Shown: in pieces, positions 36,040-45,866 of the stretch
Layout of the letters: the number at the start of each line of letters is the position of its first letter
Position numbering within the stretch: the stretch's first letter is position 1
NCBI GenBank assembly: GCA_017537175.1
Contig: JAFYLH010000013.1
Span: forward strand, 1 to 64,000
Origin: Clostridia bacterium
GTDB taxonomy: Bacteria > Bacillota > Clostridia > Oscillospirales > CAG-272
Reading direction: 5' to 3'
DNA length: 64,000 bases
Translations under genes and position numbers: made by a program
Notes under the pieces: generated by a model
The model's input: only the letters and a program-made list of their open reading frames with translations
Databases searched by the model: none
Told to the model about the DNA's origin: nothing

Positions 36040-36075
36040 TATTATAATGAATAAATATTAAGAGAGGATAGTCAA

Positions 36076-36756
36076 ATGCTTTATATTATTGACAGTGCAG
36101 ATATCAGCCGTATTAAGAAGTGTGCCGAGTTTTATCCCATCGACGGTGTTACCACCAACCCCACTATCATTTCTAAAGAGAAAACCGATTTCATCAAGCT
36201 TATCACCGAGATCAGAAGCGTTATCGGTCACGATAAGATGTTCCATATCCAGACGACCTCTACCGACTGCAAGGATATAGTTGAGGAGGGACTTCGTCTG
36301 CGTGAGATGATGGGCGAGAACTTCTATCTCAAGATTCCCGTATCTCCCGAGGGCCTTAAGGCTACTATGGAACTCAAGAAGCAGGGTGTAGGTATCACAA
36401 TGACAGCTATCTTTACCCAGCAGCAGGCTCTTATCGGTGCAAAGGCAGGTGCAGACTTTGTTGCACCCTATGTAAACAGACTTGATAACATCGTTTCTGA
36501 CGGTGTACATGTTGTTGGTGAGATAGTAAACCTCTTTAAGGTTCACAATGTAGACTCAAAGGTTCTTGCGGCAAGCTTCAAGACCGCAGAGCAGGTACAC
36601 AAGATCGCAATGGTAGGTACACATTCCATCACCATCAATCCCGAGCTCTTTGAACAGCTTGTATATCATCCTCTTACCCTGTATGCAGTAGACGACTTTG
36701 AGGCAGACTGGGCAAGCGTATACGGCAATCAGAGAATCATTGATATGATAAAGTAA
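36076..36756 (+). CDS. Transaldolase-like aldolase (Fsa/TalC type)
   Basis: A 226-residue TIM-barrel protein of the small transaldolase group, which includes fructose-6-phosphate aldolase. The N-terminus DSADISRIKK, the segment PIDGVTTNPTIISKE, the Schiff-base lysine in FYLKIPVSPEG (K86) and MTAIFTQQQALIGAKAGADF fit the family. It differs in size from classic 320-residue transaldolase. It is a single gene with its own promoter and terminator, upstream of the large surface protein. Confidence 0.9.
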   Translation: MLYIIDSADISRIKKCAEFYPIDGVTTNPTIISKEKTDFIKLITEIRSVIGHDKMFHIQTTSTDCKDIVEEGLRLREMMGENFYLKIPVSPEGLKATMELKKQGVGITMTAIFTQQQALIGAKAGADFVAPYVNRLDNIVSDGVHVVGEIVNLFKVHNVDSKVLAASFKTAEQVHKIAMVGTHSITINPELFEQLVYHPLTLYAVDDFEADWASVYGNQRIIDMIK

Positions 36757-36765
36757 TATAAAACA

Positions 36766-36787
36766 AAAACGCCGTTTGGCGTTTTTT
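36766..36787 (+). terminator. Terminator of the transaldolase-like gene
   Basis: AAAACGCC, GTTT, GGCGTTTT followed by T-run, 10 bases after the stop codon. Confidence 0.85.
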
Positions 36788-36954
36788 GTTTTGTATTGTA
36801 TAAAAATAACAAAAACATCGTTCATTTTTTGTACCCTTTGACATTGAATTTTGTTAAATTATGTGTTAAAATATGTGTAGTAAGTATACCCTTGGCTAAA
36901 GCTGTGAAATGTCAAGGTTAAACTACGACAAAAATTTTTCTTAGGAGGAAAAAC

Positions 36955-39900
36955 ATGAAAAACTTTAAGCGTATCTTAGCTATCGTTTTGGTAGTTATGA
37001 TGGTTGTCCCCATGATGACAACCGGGCTTTCTGCTGCTACAGCTGAAGCTACCTACGTTTATTCAAACGCAGGTACCGAAGTTGCCGGCGGTAACTGGAA
37101 GGCTTTCGTAACGAACAATTTCTCCGGTGCTTACGGCGCGGACTTTGCTCTTTACGATTACAACGGCCTTGTAACAGTTGATGCTGAAGGCCAGATGTGT
37201 CTTTACAACACAATTCAGAAGGATTTTGCAGGCTACGGCTTTGCAACTCCCGATGCTCGTAACGTATTACAGAGCACAAACACAACAGCGATTGACGATC
37301 TCTTTATGCAGCTCGGCTTTATCGCATTCGACGGCAAGTGGCCCCAGAACCTTTCTTATGCGTTCTCTGAAACACAGCTTCAGGGTTCTCTTACAGCTAC
37401 AAGCTACACTGTAGCTGACGGTTTTGCGGTTGAAGATAACGGTATGGTTAAGGACGGTCTCGTAATCACCGCTACAACCTCTACTGTTTCTACCGATGCA
37501 GCAGCTTGCTTCGAGACAATCACCGCTTACGTTATGGACGGCGGCAAGGTTGTTTCTTCTCAGACCTTTGAAATCGACTATCAGGGTTATGCATTCGGTC
37601 TCTGCGTAGGTCATCCTATGAGAACCTTCTTCACATTTGATGAAGCTGGTGCTCTTACCTTCCATGTAGAGGATACATACTCTGCTGACGGTGCGTACAT
37701 CAACCAGACCTATACATTCGATGAGCTCGACATGAGCACCATCAAGGTTGATGAAAAGATGTACTACCTCGCAGTTGGTTCCGGTACTGACAATTCTACT
37801 GTTAACGCTTCCATCAATATCAACCTCGCTCGTATCGGTACCGTTGTTGATGACGGTGACGGCACATACTCTGTTGAGGGTGAGACCAAGAACTTCGCAG
37901 ACTGGACCGGTTTCGGTGTTGCTTCCTGCGAGCACGTTTGGGGCGAGTACGTAGAGGTTACTCCTGCTACATGTACAACTGCAGGTATCCTTGAGGCAGC
38001 TTGTCAGAACGGTTGCGGCGCTACCGACGTTAAGAACGTAGCAGCATTCGGTCATGCATGGTCCGATTGGGCTATGACAGTTGAGCCTACCTGTACAGAA
38101 GCAGGTACAAGAGCAAGAACCTGCGGTAACTGCGGCGAAGAGCAGACTGACGTTGCTGCTGCTACCGGTCACGCATGGGGCGCTTGGTACACAACCGTAG
38201 AGCCTGATTGCGTAAACGACGGTATGGAGCAGAGAGACTGCGCTACCTGCGGTTCTTACGAAGAGAACATTCTTCCCGCACTCGGTCATACCTGGGTATG
38301 GGTTACTCTTCCTGACGACGCAGTAAACGGCGAAAGATACTGTGACGTTTGCGGCGAGACAGAGACTGATCTCGCATATGACTACACCTATTACTGGACT
38401 CCCGCTTCCAACAACAAGGTTGGCAACGTAGACGAAGGCTACGCTGATTACAACGACGAGTTCAACGCAGTAGTTGACGGCACCATCACAATGCAGGATA
38501 TGTCTCTTGCATATGCAGGTCCTTACAACTACAACACTATGCTTAAGCTCACATCCGAGTTTAAGTCCAGCCTTGCAGGCTTCACTGCAACTATCGATAC
38601 TATCGAGGAAAACAACCTCGGTACTGCTCTTGAGCAGGAATATCCTACAGCTATCTCCTTCCTCTGGACAACAGCTAAGGATAACTATGACGGCGCTACT
38701 GAGTTCTCTACCTACTGCACCGGTCTCGGCGCAACTGCAGAGTCCTCCAGATACGGTCATATGTGGAATAACTATGTAGCAAACGAGTACTCCCTCAACG
38801 TAGTTCTCTCCGACGGTTGTCTCTTCTGGGGCTCCACCTGGTACGGTGAACTCGATGACGGCGAATACGATTGGCTCTACTACACCGTAGTTTCCGAGGG
38901 TAACTACTGGACCACCAAGATGCTCCAGCTCAACCCCGTAGTATCTGCTTACGAGCCTATCACTGTTTCTACATTCACAGAGTATAACGAAACCTCCGGT
39001 AAGGTTGGTGTATACCTTGATATCAACGGTCAGCTTATCGAGCTTGCTGAGGCTGCAGGTTCTCAGCTCAACGGCCAGGATTACTACTTCTCCGTAGCTA
39101 CTTACGCTGACGGCGCTAACGCAGCTACAGCTTCCTTCGAGCTTACTGACGTATGCTACGAAGCTCCCGCAACATTTGCAGGTTACGCTCACGAGTGTAG
39201 CTACTACTATGAAAAAGAAGCTACATGTACAGAAGACGGTATCGTTATGTGTTATGAGTGTGCTACAGTTGTTTCTACAACTCCCGCTACAGGTCATAAC
39301 TACGTAGATTACGTATGTACAGTATGTGGCGCAATGGAAGGCGTTGCAACTGTAAACGGCGCAGCTTACCAGACTCTTGCTGAAGCTATCGAAGCTGCAA
39401 ATGACGGCGACACCATCAAGCTTCTTGCAGGTGTATCCGGTAACGATACTTACACATTCACTAAGAATGTAAATCTCGACCTCAACGGCAAGACTCTCAG
39501 ACAGAAGTCCGGTGATGCTGTTGTTGTTGACGGTGCAACTGTAACTGTTGTTGGTACTTCCGGTACAGTTCGTTCTTCCGACGGTATTGCTGTAACAGTT
39601 GTTAACGGCGGTTCCTTCGTAATCGACGTTGCTACTACTATTCGTTGTTCTTCCGAGGAAGGCTTCAACGTATTCGCAATCGATGATACTTCTTCTGTAG
39701 TAATCAACGCTCTTGGCGGTAGATACTACAAGGATCCTGTTGCTGCAGGCGCAACTCTCGCAGATGGCCTTGCAATTCAGGAGAACTCTTCTTCCGACTT
39801 CACAGTAATCGAAGCTCCCGTTGAGCCCGATGAACCCGAAGTTCCTGTTGAAAAGGCTTATACTATCACCTTCGATCCCGACGGTGGTGTAATGCCCGAA

Positions 39901-42066
39901 GGCGCTCTCCTTGTTCTCCCCATCAACAATGGCGAAAACTACAAGGAAGCTGCAGGCTATGAATATCCCGTTCCTACCCTCGAAGGCGGTTACGTATTCG
40001 CAGGCTGGTACTGGGAAGAGTACAACTACACTCTCTACAAGGGCGACTGGGATACCGGTAATTATGCAATTACCTGGAGCATCACTGTTGTAGCTCTCTA
40101 CGAAGAGTGTGCACACGCTAACTGGTCCGATTGGACCGTAACTGCTGAGCCTACCTACGATGCAGAAGGCGAGCAGACCAGAACCTGTGCTGACTGTGGC
40201 ATGGTTGAAACTGAGGCTATCGAAAAGCTCGAGAGACCTTGGGTTATCACATTCGATCCCGACGGTGGTGTAATGCCCGAAGGCGTTCCTACCGAAATGA
40301 GAATCGCTACTAACGAAAACTACAAGGAAGCTACCGGTTATGACTATCCCGTTCCTACCCTCGAAGGCGGTTATGTATTCGCAGGCTGGTACTGGGAGCT
40401 CTACAACTATGTACTTGATGAAGGTACATGGAACGGCGGTTACTTTGCAGTTGCAATGGACGTTCCCCTCGTAGCTCTCTATGAGGAGTGCGTACACGCT
40501 AACTGGTCCGATTGGACTGTAACTGTTGAGCCTTCCTACACTGCAGAAGGCGAGCAGGAAAGAACATGTCTCGACTGTGGTTACGTTGAAACTGCAGTAG
40601 TTGATAAGCTTACAAAGGCATACACAATCACCTTCGACGCTGACGGTGGTGTAATGCCCGAAGGCGCTCTTGAAGTTCTCCCCATCAACTACAACGAGAA
40701 CTACAAGGAAGCAGCTGGTTACGACTACCCCGTTCCTACTCTCGAAGGCTATGACTTCATGGGTTGGTACTGGGAAGAGTACAACTACACCCTTACTCAG
40801 GGTGACTGGGATGGCGGTTACTACGCTATCACATGGAGCATCACTGTTGTTGCTCTCTACGAAGAGGCTGCTCCTGTTGAGTGTCCTCACGAGTGGTCCG
40901 ATTGGACTGTAACAGTTGAGCCTACCTACACTGCAGACGGTGAGCAGACCAGAACCTGTGCACTCTGCGGCGAGGTTGAGACCGAGGTTGTTCCTATGCT
41001 CGTAAAGGATTGGAAGATCACCTTCGATCCCGACGGTGGTGTAATGCCCGAAGGCGTTGAGCTTGAGTACGGTATCAACTACATGGACAACTATAAGGAA
41101 GCTACCGGTATTGATTACCCCGTTCCTACCCTCGATGGTTATGTATTCGCAGGCTGGTACTGGGAACTCTACAACTATGTACTTGATGAAGGTACATGGA
41201 ATGGCGGTTACTTTGCAGTTCAGATGGATGTTCCCCTCGTAGCTCTCTATGAGGAAGCTCCTGAAGTTGCAGTTGCAGTTGAGGGTAACACTATCACTGT
41301 TAACAACATCGGTGTTGCCGGTGTTAAGGATATCTTTGTAGCAGCTGGTACACAGGAAACCTACAAGGATGTTAAGGCTAATATGCTTTACCACCTCTAC
41401 GCTACATCTTATAAGGTAGTTGACGGTACATGGTCTTACGATGTATCCGAAAACGGCGCTTACACAGTTCTCGTTCGTTACAACGACGGTACTGTAGAGG
41501 CTAAGTACTTCTTCGTTGATTGCAACGATGGTACTGTTGCTGACTTCGTTCAGGACGGCGCTACCGTTACATTTAACAACCTCGATGATCTCTATGTTCT
41601 CCGTTATGTTGCAGGTGAATACGACACCAGCTACGCTATCAAGCGTGCTCCCGGCGTTGTAAACGTATCTGCTAAGTATGACGCAGACAAGATCGTTAAC
41701 GGTTCCTTCTCCGTAACTCTCGAGCCCGGCACATACTCCTTCGTAACTCAGTTCAACGATGGTAACTATGTATACTACACCGTAGTAGTAGAGGCTCCCG
41801 TTGTTGAAAAGGACTACACAATCACCTTCGATCCCGACGGTGGTGTAATGCCTGAAGGCGCTCTCCTTGTTCTCCCCATCAACATGAACGAGAACTACAA
41901 GGAAGCAGCTGGTTATGACTATCCCGTTCCTACCCTCGAGGGCTACACCTTCGCAGGCTGGTACTGGGAACAGTACAACTACACCCTTACTGAGGGTGAC
42001 TGGGATTACGGTTACTACGCAATCAATTGGAGTATCGACGTTGTAGCTCTTTACGAAGAGGCATAA
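36955..42066 (+). CDS. Large secreted repeat protein with InlB B-type and cysteine-hinge repeats
   Basis: A 1703-residue protein with a signal peptide (residues 1-28, MVVPMMTTGLSAA). N-terminal beta-rich domain to about 320; three cysteine-hinge repeats of the form GHxWxxWxxTVEPTCTEAG...CGxC at about 325-465; a second beta-rich domain to about 745; another hinge; a beta-helix-like segment (TLAEAIEAANDGDTIKLLAG) at about 790-945; then five InlB B-type (Listeria-Bacteroides) repeats starting near 969, 1098, 1224, 1355 and 1621 (TFDPDGGVMPEG...FAGWYWE...VVALYEE). A unique domain separates repeats 4 and 5. There is no LPXTG motif and no SLH domain, so attachment is unclear. Codon use points to high expression. 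RBS AGGAGG. Confidence 0.9.
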   Translation: MKNFKRILAIVLVVMMVVPMMTTGLSAATAEATYVYSNAGTEVAGGNWKAFVTNNFSGAYGADFALYDYNGLVTVDAEGQMCLYNTIQKDFAGYGFATPDARNVLQSTNTTAIDDLFMQLGFIAFDGKWPQNLSYAFSETQLQGSLTATSYTVADGFAVEDNGMVKDGLVITATTSTVSTDAAACFETITAYVMDGGKVVSSQTFEIDYQGYAFGLCVGHPMRTFFTFDEAGALTFHVEDTYSADGAYINQTYTFDELDMSTIKVDEKMYYLAVGSGTDNSTVNASININLARIGTVVDDGDGTYSVEGETKNFADWTGFGVASCEHVWGEYVEVTPATCTTAGILEAACQNGCGATDVKNVAAFGHAWSDWAMTVEPTCTEAGTRARTCGNCGEEQTDVAAATGHAWGAWYTTVEPDCVNDGMEQRDCATCGSYEENILPALGHTWVWVTLPDDAVNGERYCDVCGETETDLAYDYTYYWTPASNNKVGNVDEGYADYNDEFNAVVDGTITMQDMSLAYAGPYNYNTMLKLTSEFKSSLAGFTATIDTIEENNLGTALEQEYPTAISFLWTTAKDNYDGATEFSTYCTGLGATAESSRYGHMWNNYVANEYSLNVVLSDGCLFWGSTWYGELDDGEYDWLYYTVVSEGNYWTTKMLQLNPVVSAYEPITVSTFTEYNETSGKVGVYLDINGQLIELAEAAGSQLNGQDYYFSVATYADGANAATASFELTDVCYEAPATFAGYAHECSYYYEKEATCTEDGIVMCYECATVVSTTPATGHNYVDYVCTVCGAMEGVATVNGAAYQTLAEAIEAANDGDTIKLLAGVSGNDTYTFTKNVNLDLNGKTLRQKSGDAVVVDGATVTVVGTSGTVRSSDGIAVTVVNGGSFVIDVATTIRCSSEEGFNVFAIDDTSSVVINALGGRYYKDPVAAGATLADGLAIQENSSSDFTVIEAPVEPDEPEVPVEKAYTITFDPDGGVMPEGALLVLPINNGENYKEAAGYEYPVPTLEGGYVFAGWYWEEYNYTLYKGDWDTGNYAITWSITVVALYEECAHANWSDWTVTAEPTYDAEGEQTRTCADCGMVETEAIEKLERPWVITFDPDGGVMPEGVPTEMRIATNENYKEATGYDYPVPTLEGGYVFAGWYWELYNYVLDEGTWNGGYFAVAMDVPLVALYEECVHANWSDWTVTVEPSYTAEGEQERTCLDCGYVETAVVDKLTKAYTITFDADGGVMPEGALEVLPINYNENYKEAAGYDYPVPTLEGYDFMGWYWEEYNYTLTQGDWDGGYYAITWSITVVALYEEAAPVECPHEWSDWTVTVEPTYTADGEQTRTCALCGEVETEVVPMLVKDWKITFDPDGGVMPEGVELEYGINYMDNYKEATGIDYPVPTLDGYVFAGWYWELYNYVLDEGTWNGGYFAVQMDVPLVALYEEAPEVAVAVEGNTITVNNIGVAGVKDIFVAAGTQETYKDVKANMLYHLYATSYKVVDGTWSYDVSENGAYTVLVRYNDGTVEAKYFFVDCNDGTVADFVQDGATVTFNNLDDLYVLRYVAGEYDTSYAIKRAPGVVNVSAKYDADKIVNGSFSVTLEPGTYSFVTQFNDGNYVYYTVVVEAPVVEKDYTITFDPDGGVMPEGALLVLPINMNENYKEAAGYDYPVPTLEGYTFAGWYWEQYNYTLTEGDWDYGYYAINWSIDVVALYEEA
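39859..42060 (+). repeat. Five near-identical InlB B-type repeat blocks inside the surface protein gene
   Basis: Blocks of about 380 bases start near 39859, 40246, 40624 and 41017, and a fifth near 41815. The stretch encoding FDPDGGVMPEG is almost identical at the nucleotide level in all, including third positions, which points to recent duplication or gene conversion. Confidence 0.85.
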
Positions 42067-42101
42067 TTAGATACGCAAGTTTTTCAAACCTAACCTAATA
42101 A

Positions 42102-42131
42102 GGCCCATCGACTTCGGTCGATGGGCTTTTG
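42102..42131 (+). terminator. Terminator of the surface protein gene
   Basis: GCCCATCGAC, TTCG tetraloop, GTCGATGGGC, TTTT; 36 bases after the stop. Confidence 0.9.
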
Positions 42132-42136
42132 CTTTG

Positions 42137-42165
42137 TTGACATATATTCTCCTTTGTGATAAAAT
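42137..42165 (+). promoter_or_regulatory. Promoter of the alaX-like gene
   Basis: TTGACA, 17 bases, TAAAAT, directly after the preceding terminator and 28 bases before the ATG. Confidence 0.65.
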
Positions 42166-42193
42166 TATTACATCAAATCAAGAGGTAAATGTA

Positions 42194-43324
42194 ATGACTG
42201 AAAAATTATACGAAAATAACAGCTATATAAAAGAATTCACCGCCAAGGTAATATCAAGCGATGAAAGGGGAACAGTACTTGACAAGACCGCATTCTTCCC
42301 CGAAGGCGGCGGACAGTACGGTGATACAGGCTATATAAGCGGTATTAGAGTAACCGATACACAGATTAAGGACGGTATAATTTATCATATTACCGAAGCT
42401 CCCGTAGAACAGACAGAGGTAAATTGTACCCTTGATTGGAATATCCGCTATAACCGTATGCAGAATCACACAGGTGAGCATATATTGTCCGGTGTAATAA
42501 ACAGAAAATACGGCTATAACAATGTAGGCTTTCATATGTCAAACGACGAGGTCACTCTTGATGTCGACGGTAAGCTTACTGAGGAAGATATCATTTGGCT
42601 GGAGGACGAGGTCAACCGTATAATTGATGAAAACAGGGAAGTATACTGCATATATCCAGAGGGTGACGAGCTTAGAAATCTTCAGTACCGCAGTAAGCTT
42701 GATCTGACCGAGGGTGTCCGTATAGTGGTGATAGATTCTGTTGATATGTGTGCCTGCTGTGCACCACATGTCAATACTACAGCCGAGGTCGGACTTCTCA
42801 AGATAGTAAAGCACTATAATTATAAGGGCGGTACACGTATGCATATCCTCTGCGGTGACTTTGCCCGCCGTGATTACAGAACTCTTTCCGAGCAGAACAC
42901 CAAGGTAGCAAATACCTATTCTGCCAAACGATATGAGCTCTGTGAGGTAGTTGAGAGACTTGAAAAGGAGATATATACCCTTAAGGATCAGCTCCGCACC
43001 CTCCGTAGCTCTGTTATAGAGTCTATGGTGCAGGAAAACGGGGGTAAGGGTGTATGTCTATACTTTGCTGACGATTTCGCTATGGACGAGCTTATAAAGC
43101 TTGCCGACCGTTCTGTAGTTCTCTATCCTGATGCACTTACCGTAGCCCTCTCAGGTAACGACACCGACGGCTTTAATTTCGCCATTGGCGGTGCTAACGC
43201 CAAGGATCGCTTTGCCGACTTCAAGGCAAGATTCAACGCCCGCGGCGGCGGACGTGATATGTATCAGGGCAAGGTGCAGAGTTGTAAAAACGAACTGGCA
43301 GATTTTTTTAACGGTATTTCATAA
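42194..43324 (+). CDS. Alanyl-tRNA editing protein AlaX-like, with DHHA1 domain
   Basis: A 376-residue trans-editing hydrolase that clears Ser or Gly wrongly attached to tRNA-Ala. The editing domain has the zinc ligands HTGEH (H92, H96) and CCAPH (C188, H192); the N-terminus contains FFPEGGGQYGDTG as in AlaRS. A coiled linker (about 235-275) leads to the C-terminal DHHA1 domain with ALSGNDTDGFNF and GGGRDMYQG. ATG at 42194 follows AGAGGTAAATGTA. Its last quarter recurs as a fragment at 45496-45715. Confidence 0.92.
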   Translation: MTEKLYENNSYIKEFTAKVISSDERGTVLDKTAFFPEGGGQYGDTGYISGIRVTDTQIKDGIIYHITEAPVEQTEVNCTLDWNIRYNRMQNHTGEHILSGVINRKYGYNNVGFHMSNDEVTLDVDGKLTEEDIIWLEDEVNRIIDENREVYCIYPEGDELRNLQYRSKLDLTEGVRIVVIDSVDMCACCAPHVNTTAEVGLLKIVKHYNYKGGTRMHILCGDFARRDYRTLSEQNTKVANTYSAKRYELCEVVERLEKEIYTLKDQLRTLRSSVIESMVQENGGKGVCLYFADDFAMDELIKLADRSVVLYPDALTVALSGNDTDGFNFAIGGANAKDRFADFKARFNARGGGRDMYQGKVQSCKNELADFFNGIS

Positions 43325-43404
43325 ATTTCTCGAATAAATGAAACTTTAAGACGAAAAAAGGTAGTTATATAGGTGAACGATAAATATATTGCGAGGTAAC
43401 CGTT

Positions 43405-44685
43405 ATGAAAAGGATAATCGTAACTATAGCTATTATAATACTGATTGCTATTTTTGTTGTACCTATCCCCATGCGCTTAAAGGATGGAGGAACTGTTGAA
43501 TACAAGGCTGTGTTGTACAGTATTTCCGACGTTCACCGCCTGGCATCTACCGATGACGACGTCTGCTATGAGGACGGAATCATAGTTGAAATCCTCGGTA
43601 TAGAAGTATTCAACAATGTTAAGATAACTTTAAACACCGATAACCCTACAGAAACAGGTGACCCTGAGTCCGAACCGGTTCAATTGGGTAATGACACAGA
43701 GCTTACTGTTGCAGATGCCGAACTTGCTTATGCCGGAACTCCCTCAACTAATAAGATATATCTTAATTCACTTAACCGTGATAAACTGCCCGAGGGTGTC
43801 CGCCATTTGCCCATATACAGGGTAGATACCGTAGAAGAACTCGAAAATTTCAAAAACGAGTTTGCTGAAGAGCTTTCCATGGACGGAAATTATGACGAGG
43901 TTCCGTCATTTAATGAGGTTACAAAGAAGTATAAAGAAAGCTTTTTCGAAGATAACACCGTTTTTATAATTTATATTGATTCTACCAATACCACACACCG
44001 TTACGGTATTGAGAGTATAAGTAATCTTGAAGGGCACTTTTGCATCTATCTTCAGGAAACAACCGGAGCAGAATGCGTGGATACCGCTATGGCAGGTTGG
44101 TTTTTGACCGTTGCGGTAAACAAGGAATATGTTGCCGAGTCTGCCGAGTTTGACTCGATCCTTAACTACGGCTATGATCTTGTAGGCAATACCGCTCCTG
44201 CCTTTCGCCAGTCTCCCCATCTTATAGTTACTGCAAATGAAAGCTCTGTGGTTGCACTTAAGGGTACATCATCGTGGATGTACACAGATGAATACGGCAA
44301 GGAGGTTGCCGTGATGTCTGACGGCAATCATCCGTTGCTTCTTAAGGAGAATATGCCTGTCCTTGCAATAGTTCCTAGCGTTTATTCAAGCGTTAGTCCT
44401 ACGAGTGCGATCCTGCAGTTTGGTAAAGCACCTAATATATTCACACCCGACAACGTAACGGTACGCTGTTGGTCTGCCGAATTATGGGGTAATACAGATG
44501 CACAAAGCGAGGATATCCCTGTCAGGTATACAAACGGAAATATATTTATCGAGCTGAAGTACGGCGATTACGTATACGAGGTAATCGGCGAATGGAAGGG
44601 TTCAAAGAGTGTGGAAGGCTCGGTTTGCTATAGCTTCTATGTCTTAGCACCAAGCGCAAACTCTATTATAACAATTGACGGTTAA
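43405..44685 (+). CDS. Membrane-anchored hypothetical protein
   Basis: A 426-residue protein with an uncleaved-looking N-terminal membrane segment (residues 3-24, IIVTIAIIILIAIFVVPIPM) followed by MRLKDGGTVEYKAVLYSISDVHRL, a start that I associate with conserved Clostridia proteins of unknown role. The rest is extracytoplasmic and beta-rich without a known motif. The next gene follows after 12 bases. Both lie between the intact alaX gene and the uxaC/alaX scar, and form the first of two alternative cargoes in that interval. Confidence 0.7.
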   Translation: MKRIIVTIAIIILIAIFVVPIPMRLKDGGTVEYKAVLYSISDVHRLASTDDDVCYEDGIIVEILGIEVFNNVKITLNTDNPTETGDPESEPVQLGNDTELTVADAELAYAGTPSTNKIYLNSLNRDKLPEGVRHLPIYRVDTVEELENFKNEFAEELSMDGNYDEVPSFNEVTKKYKESFFEDNTVFIIYIDSTNTTHRYGIESISNLEGHFCIYLQETTGAECVDTAMAGWFLTVAVNKEYVAESAEFDSILNYGYDLVGNTAPAFRQSPHLIVTANESSVVALKGTSSWMYTDEYGKEVAVMSDGNHPLLLKENMPVLAIVPSVYSSVSPTSAILQFGKAPNIFTPDNVTVRCWSAELWGNTDAQSEDIPVRYTNGNIFIELKYGDYVYEVIGEWKGSKSVEGSVCYSFYVLAPSANSIITIDG

Positions 44686-44697
44686 AGGGGTGTTGAA

Positions 44698-45042
44698 ATG
44701 AAAAGATTAGTACGCGGAATTATAATCATATCTATCATTACTGTTTTTATGTTGGTTGTTCCGCTTATTACTGTAAATACAGTTAAGGCAGAAGCGGGAA
44801 TGGCTGTTACTCTGCTGTTATTCTTTGCTGTTCACCCCGTTGTGTCTGCTGCGGTAGGAATTTTAGCAGGGAAGGATATACGATTTTTCTGGTATTCTCC
44901 CATACTTGTTGCAGGACTCTTTTGGATATTTGCCCGTATAACCTATGATCCTGCATTTCCTATAGTCTATTCTATAGCATATCTTATCATATCCGTTCTG
45001 AGTATGCTTATTACTTGGCTGATAACAAAAAAGACTGCCTGA
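44698..45042 (+). CDS. Small integral membrane protein
   Basis: A 114-residue, very hydrophobic protein with four predicted transmembrane helices (about residues 5-27, 33-57, 62-80 and 88-109) and a basic start and end. No family recognised. RBS AAAGGGGTG; its stop codon is inside the terminator hairpin. It is probably cotranscribed with the anchored protein upstream. Confidence 0.7.
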   Translation: MKRLVRGIIIISIITVFMLVVPLITVNTVKAEAGMAVTLLLFFAVHPVVSAAVGILAGKDIRFFWYSPILVAGLFWIFARITYDPAFPIVYSIAYLIISVLSMLITWLITKKTA

Positions 45043-45058
45043 CAGGCAGTCTTTTTTT
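45029..45058 (+). terminator. Terminator of the 43405-45042 operon
   Basis: AAGACTGCC, TGA, GGCAGTCTT, T7. It abuts the uxaC fragment. Confidence 0.88.
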
Positions 45059-45060
45059 AC

Positions 45061-45500
45061 TTAAAAGTTAAAGTAATTCTTTGTATTGTAATAACAGATA
45101 TTCTCAACCAGCTTGGTGAGGGTATTTTCATCATCGGGATATCTGCCGCTCTCGACCCAGCCACAGATAAGATCACAGAGTATACGTCTGAAATACTCGT
45201 GTCTTGTGTAGGAAAGGAAGCTGCGGGAGTCTGTCAGCATACCGAGGAATCTGCCGAGGGCAGAGAGGTTAGCAAGAGAAGTCATCTGCTCACGCATACC
45301 GCTCTCGTTGTCGTTAAACCACCATGCAGAGCCCTGCATTATCTTGGGCATACCGTTTATAGGAGGTCTGGAAAGCACCGAGGAGCGCTCCTATAGCCGC
45401 GTTGTCGGAGGGATTGATAGAGTAGAGGATTGTCTTGGGGATACCACCGTCACATTCCATAGCGGAAAGCAGCTTTGCAAGGGAAGCGATGCCTGTCTCT
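45061..45500 (-). pseudogene. 3' fragment of uxaC, frameshifted
   Basis: The minus strand encodes the last third of glucuronate isomerase. From the stop at 45061 it reads nearly as the intact gene at 48284 (three changes in about 100 residues up to [10 protein letters not shown]), and one nucleotide stretch of about 90 bases (around 45212-45303) looks identical. Near 45360 an extra base in ACCGTTTATAGG shifts the frame; the homology continues out of frame to 45500, where it stops within TCTCT and alaX sequence begins. There is no start codon or upstream part, so it is dead. Confidence 0.92.
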
Positions 45501-45715
45501 ATCCCGATGCACTTACCGTAGCCCTTTCAGGTAACGATACCGATGGCTATAACTTTGCTATCGGCGGCAACAATGCAAAGGATCATTTTGCCGATTTTAA
45601 GGCAAAATTTAACGCCCGCAGTGGCGGACGTGATATGTTCCAAGGTAAGGTGCAGACAACCAAAGCAGAGTTAGAACAACATTTCAGTAACATAAAAAGT
45701 ATAGATAGAATGTAA
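45496..45715 (+). pseudogene. 3' fragment of the alaX-like gene
   Basis: The frame YPDALTVALSGNDTDGYNF... to the stop at 45713 corresponds to the DHHA1 end of the intact alaX-like gene (43118-43324). The two differ at many third positions (I estimate near 80 percent nucleotide identity by eye) but little in protein. No start site. Together with the uxaC fragment it forms a head-on chimera sharing five bases, TCTCT (45496-45500). An open frame runs through both (45308-45715), but its first half is antisense uxaC. Confidence 0.92.
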
Positions 45716-45742
45716 AATAGTCCTCTTAGGGGACTATTTTAC
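45714..45742. repeat. TAGTCC palindrome copy 1
   Basis: AAAATAGTCC, TCTTAG, GGGACTATTTT: a hairpin with flanking A and T runs that begins in the stop codon of the alaX fragment. It is the first copy of a family that recurs at 45838, 46165, and from 48011 to 48283. Confidence 0.85.
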
Positions 45743-45837
45743 TGAAACGTATTTATTTGATGCTGAGAGGTAGGGTATAAAACACAAAAGCGGAATCGTA
45801 AAAATATTTTATAACACTTAAAGTATAAATGGAACAT

Positions 45838-45866
45838 AAAATAGTCCCCTTAAGGGACTATATTTT
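45838..45866. repeat. TAGTCC palindrome copy 2
   Basis: AAAATAGTCCC, CTTAA, GGGACTATATTTT. It lies in the non-coding stretch after the scar. Confidence 0.85.

Noticed and set aside
37267..41394. A 1375-codon open frame on the minus strand inside the large surface protein gene
   Set aside because: It exists because the sense gene uses a narrow set of codons, leaving no stops on the other strand. It has no ribosome binding site and its protein shows no motifs; the sense protein has a signal peptide and clear repeats.
45308..45715. A 135-codon plus-strand open frame across the uxaC/alaX scar
   Set aside because: Its first half is antisense to the uxaC fragment and its second half is the alaX fragment; it is a by-product of the join.
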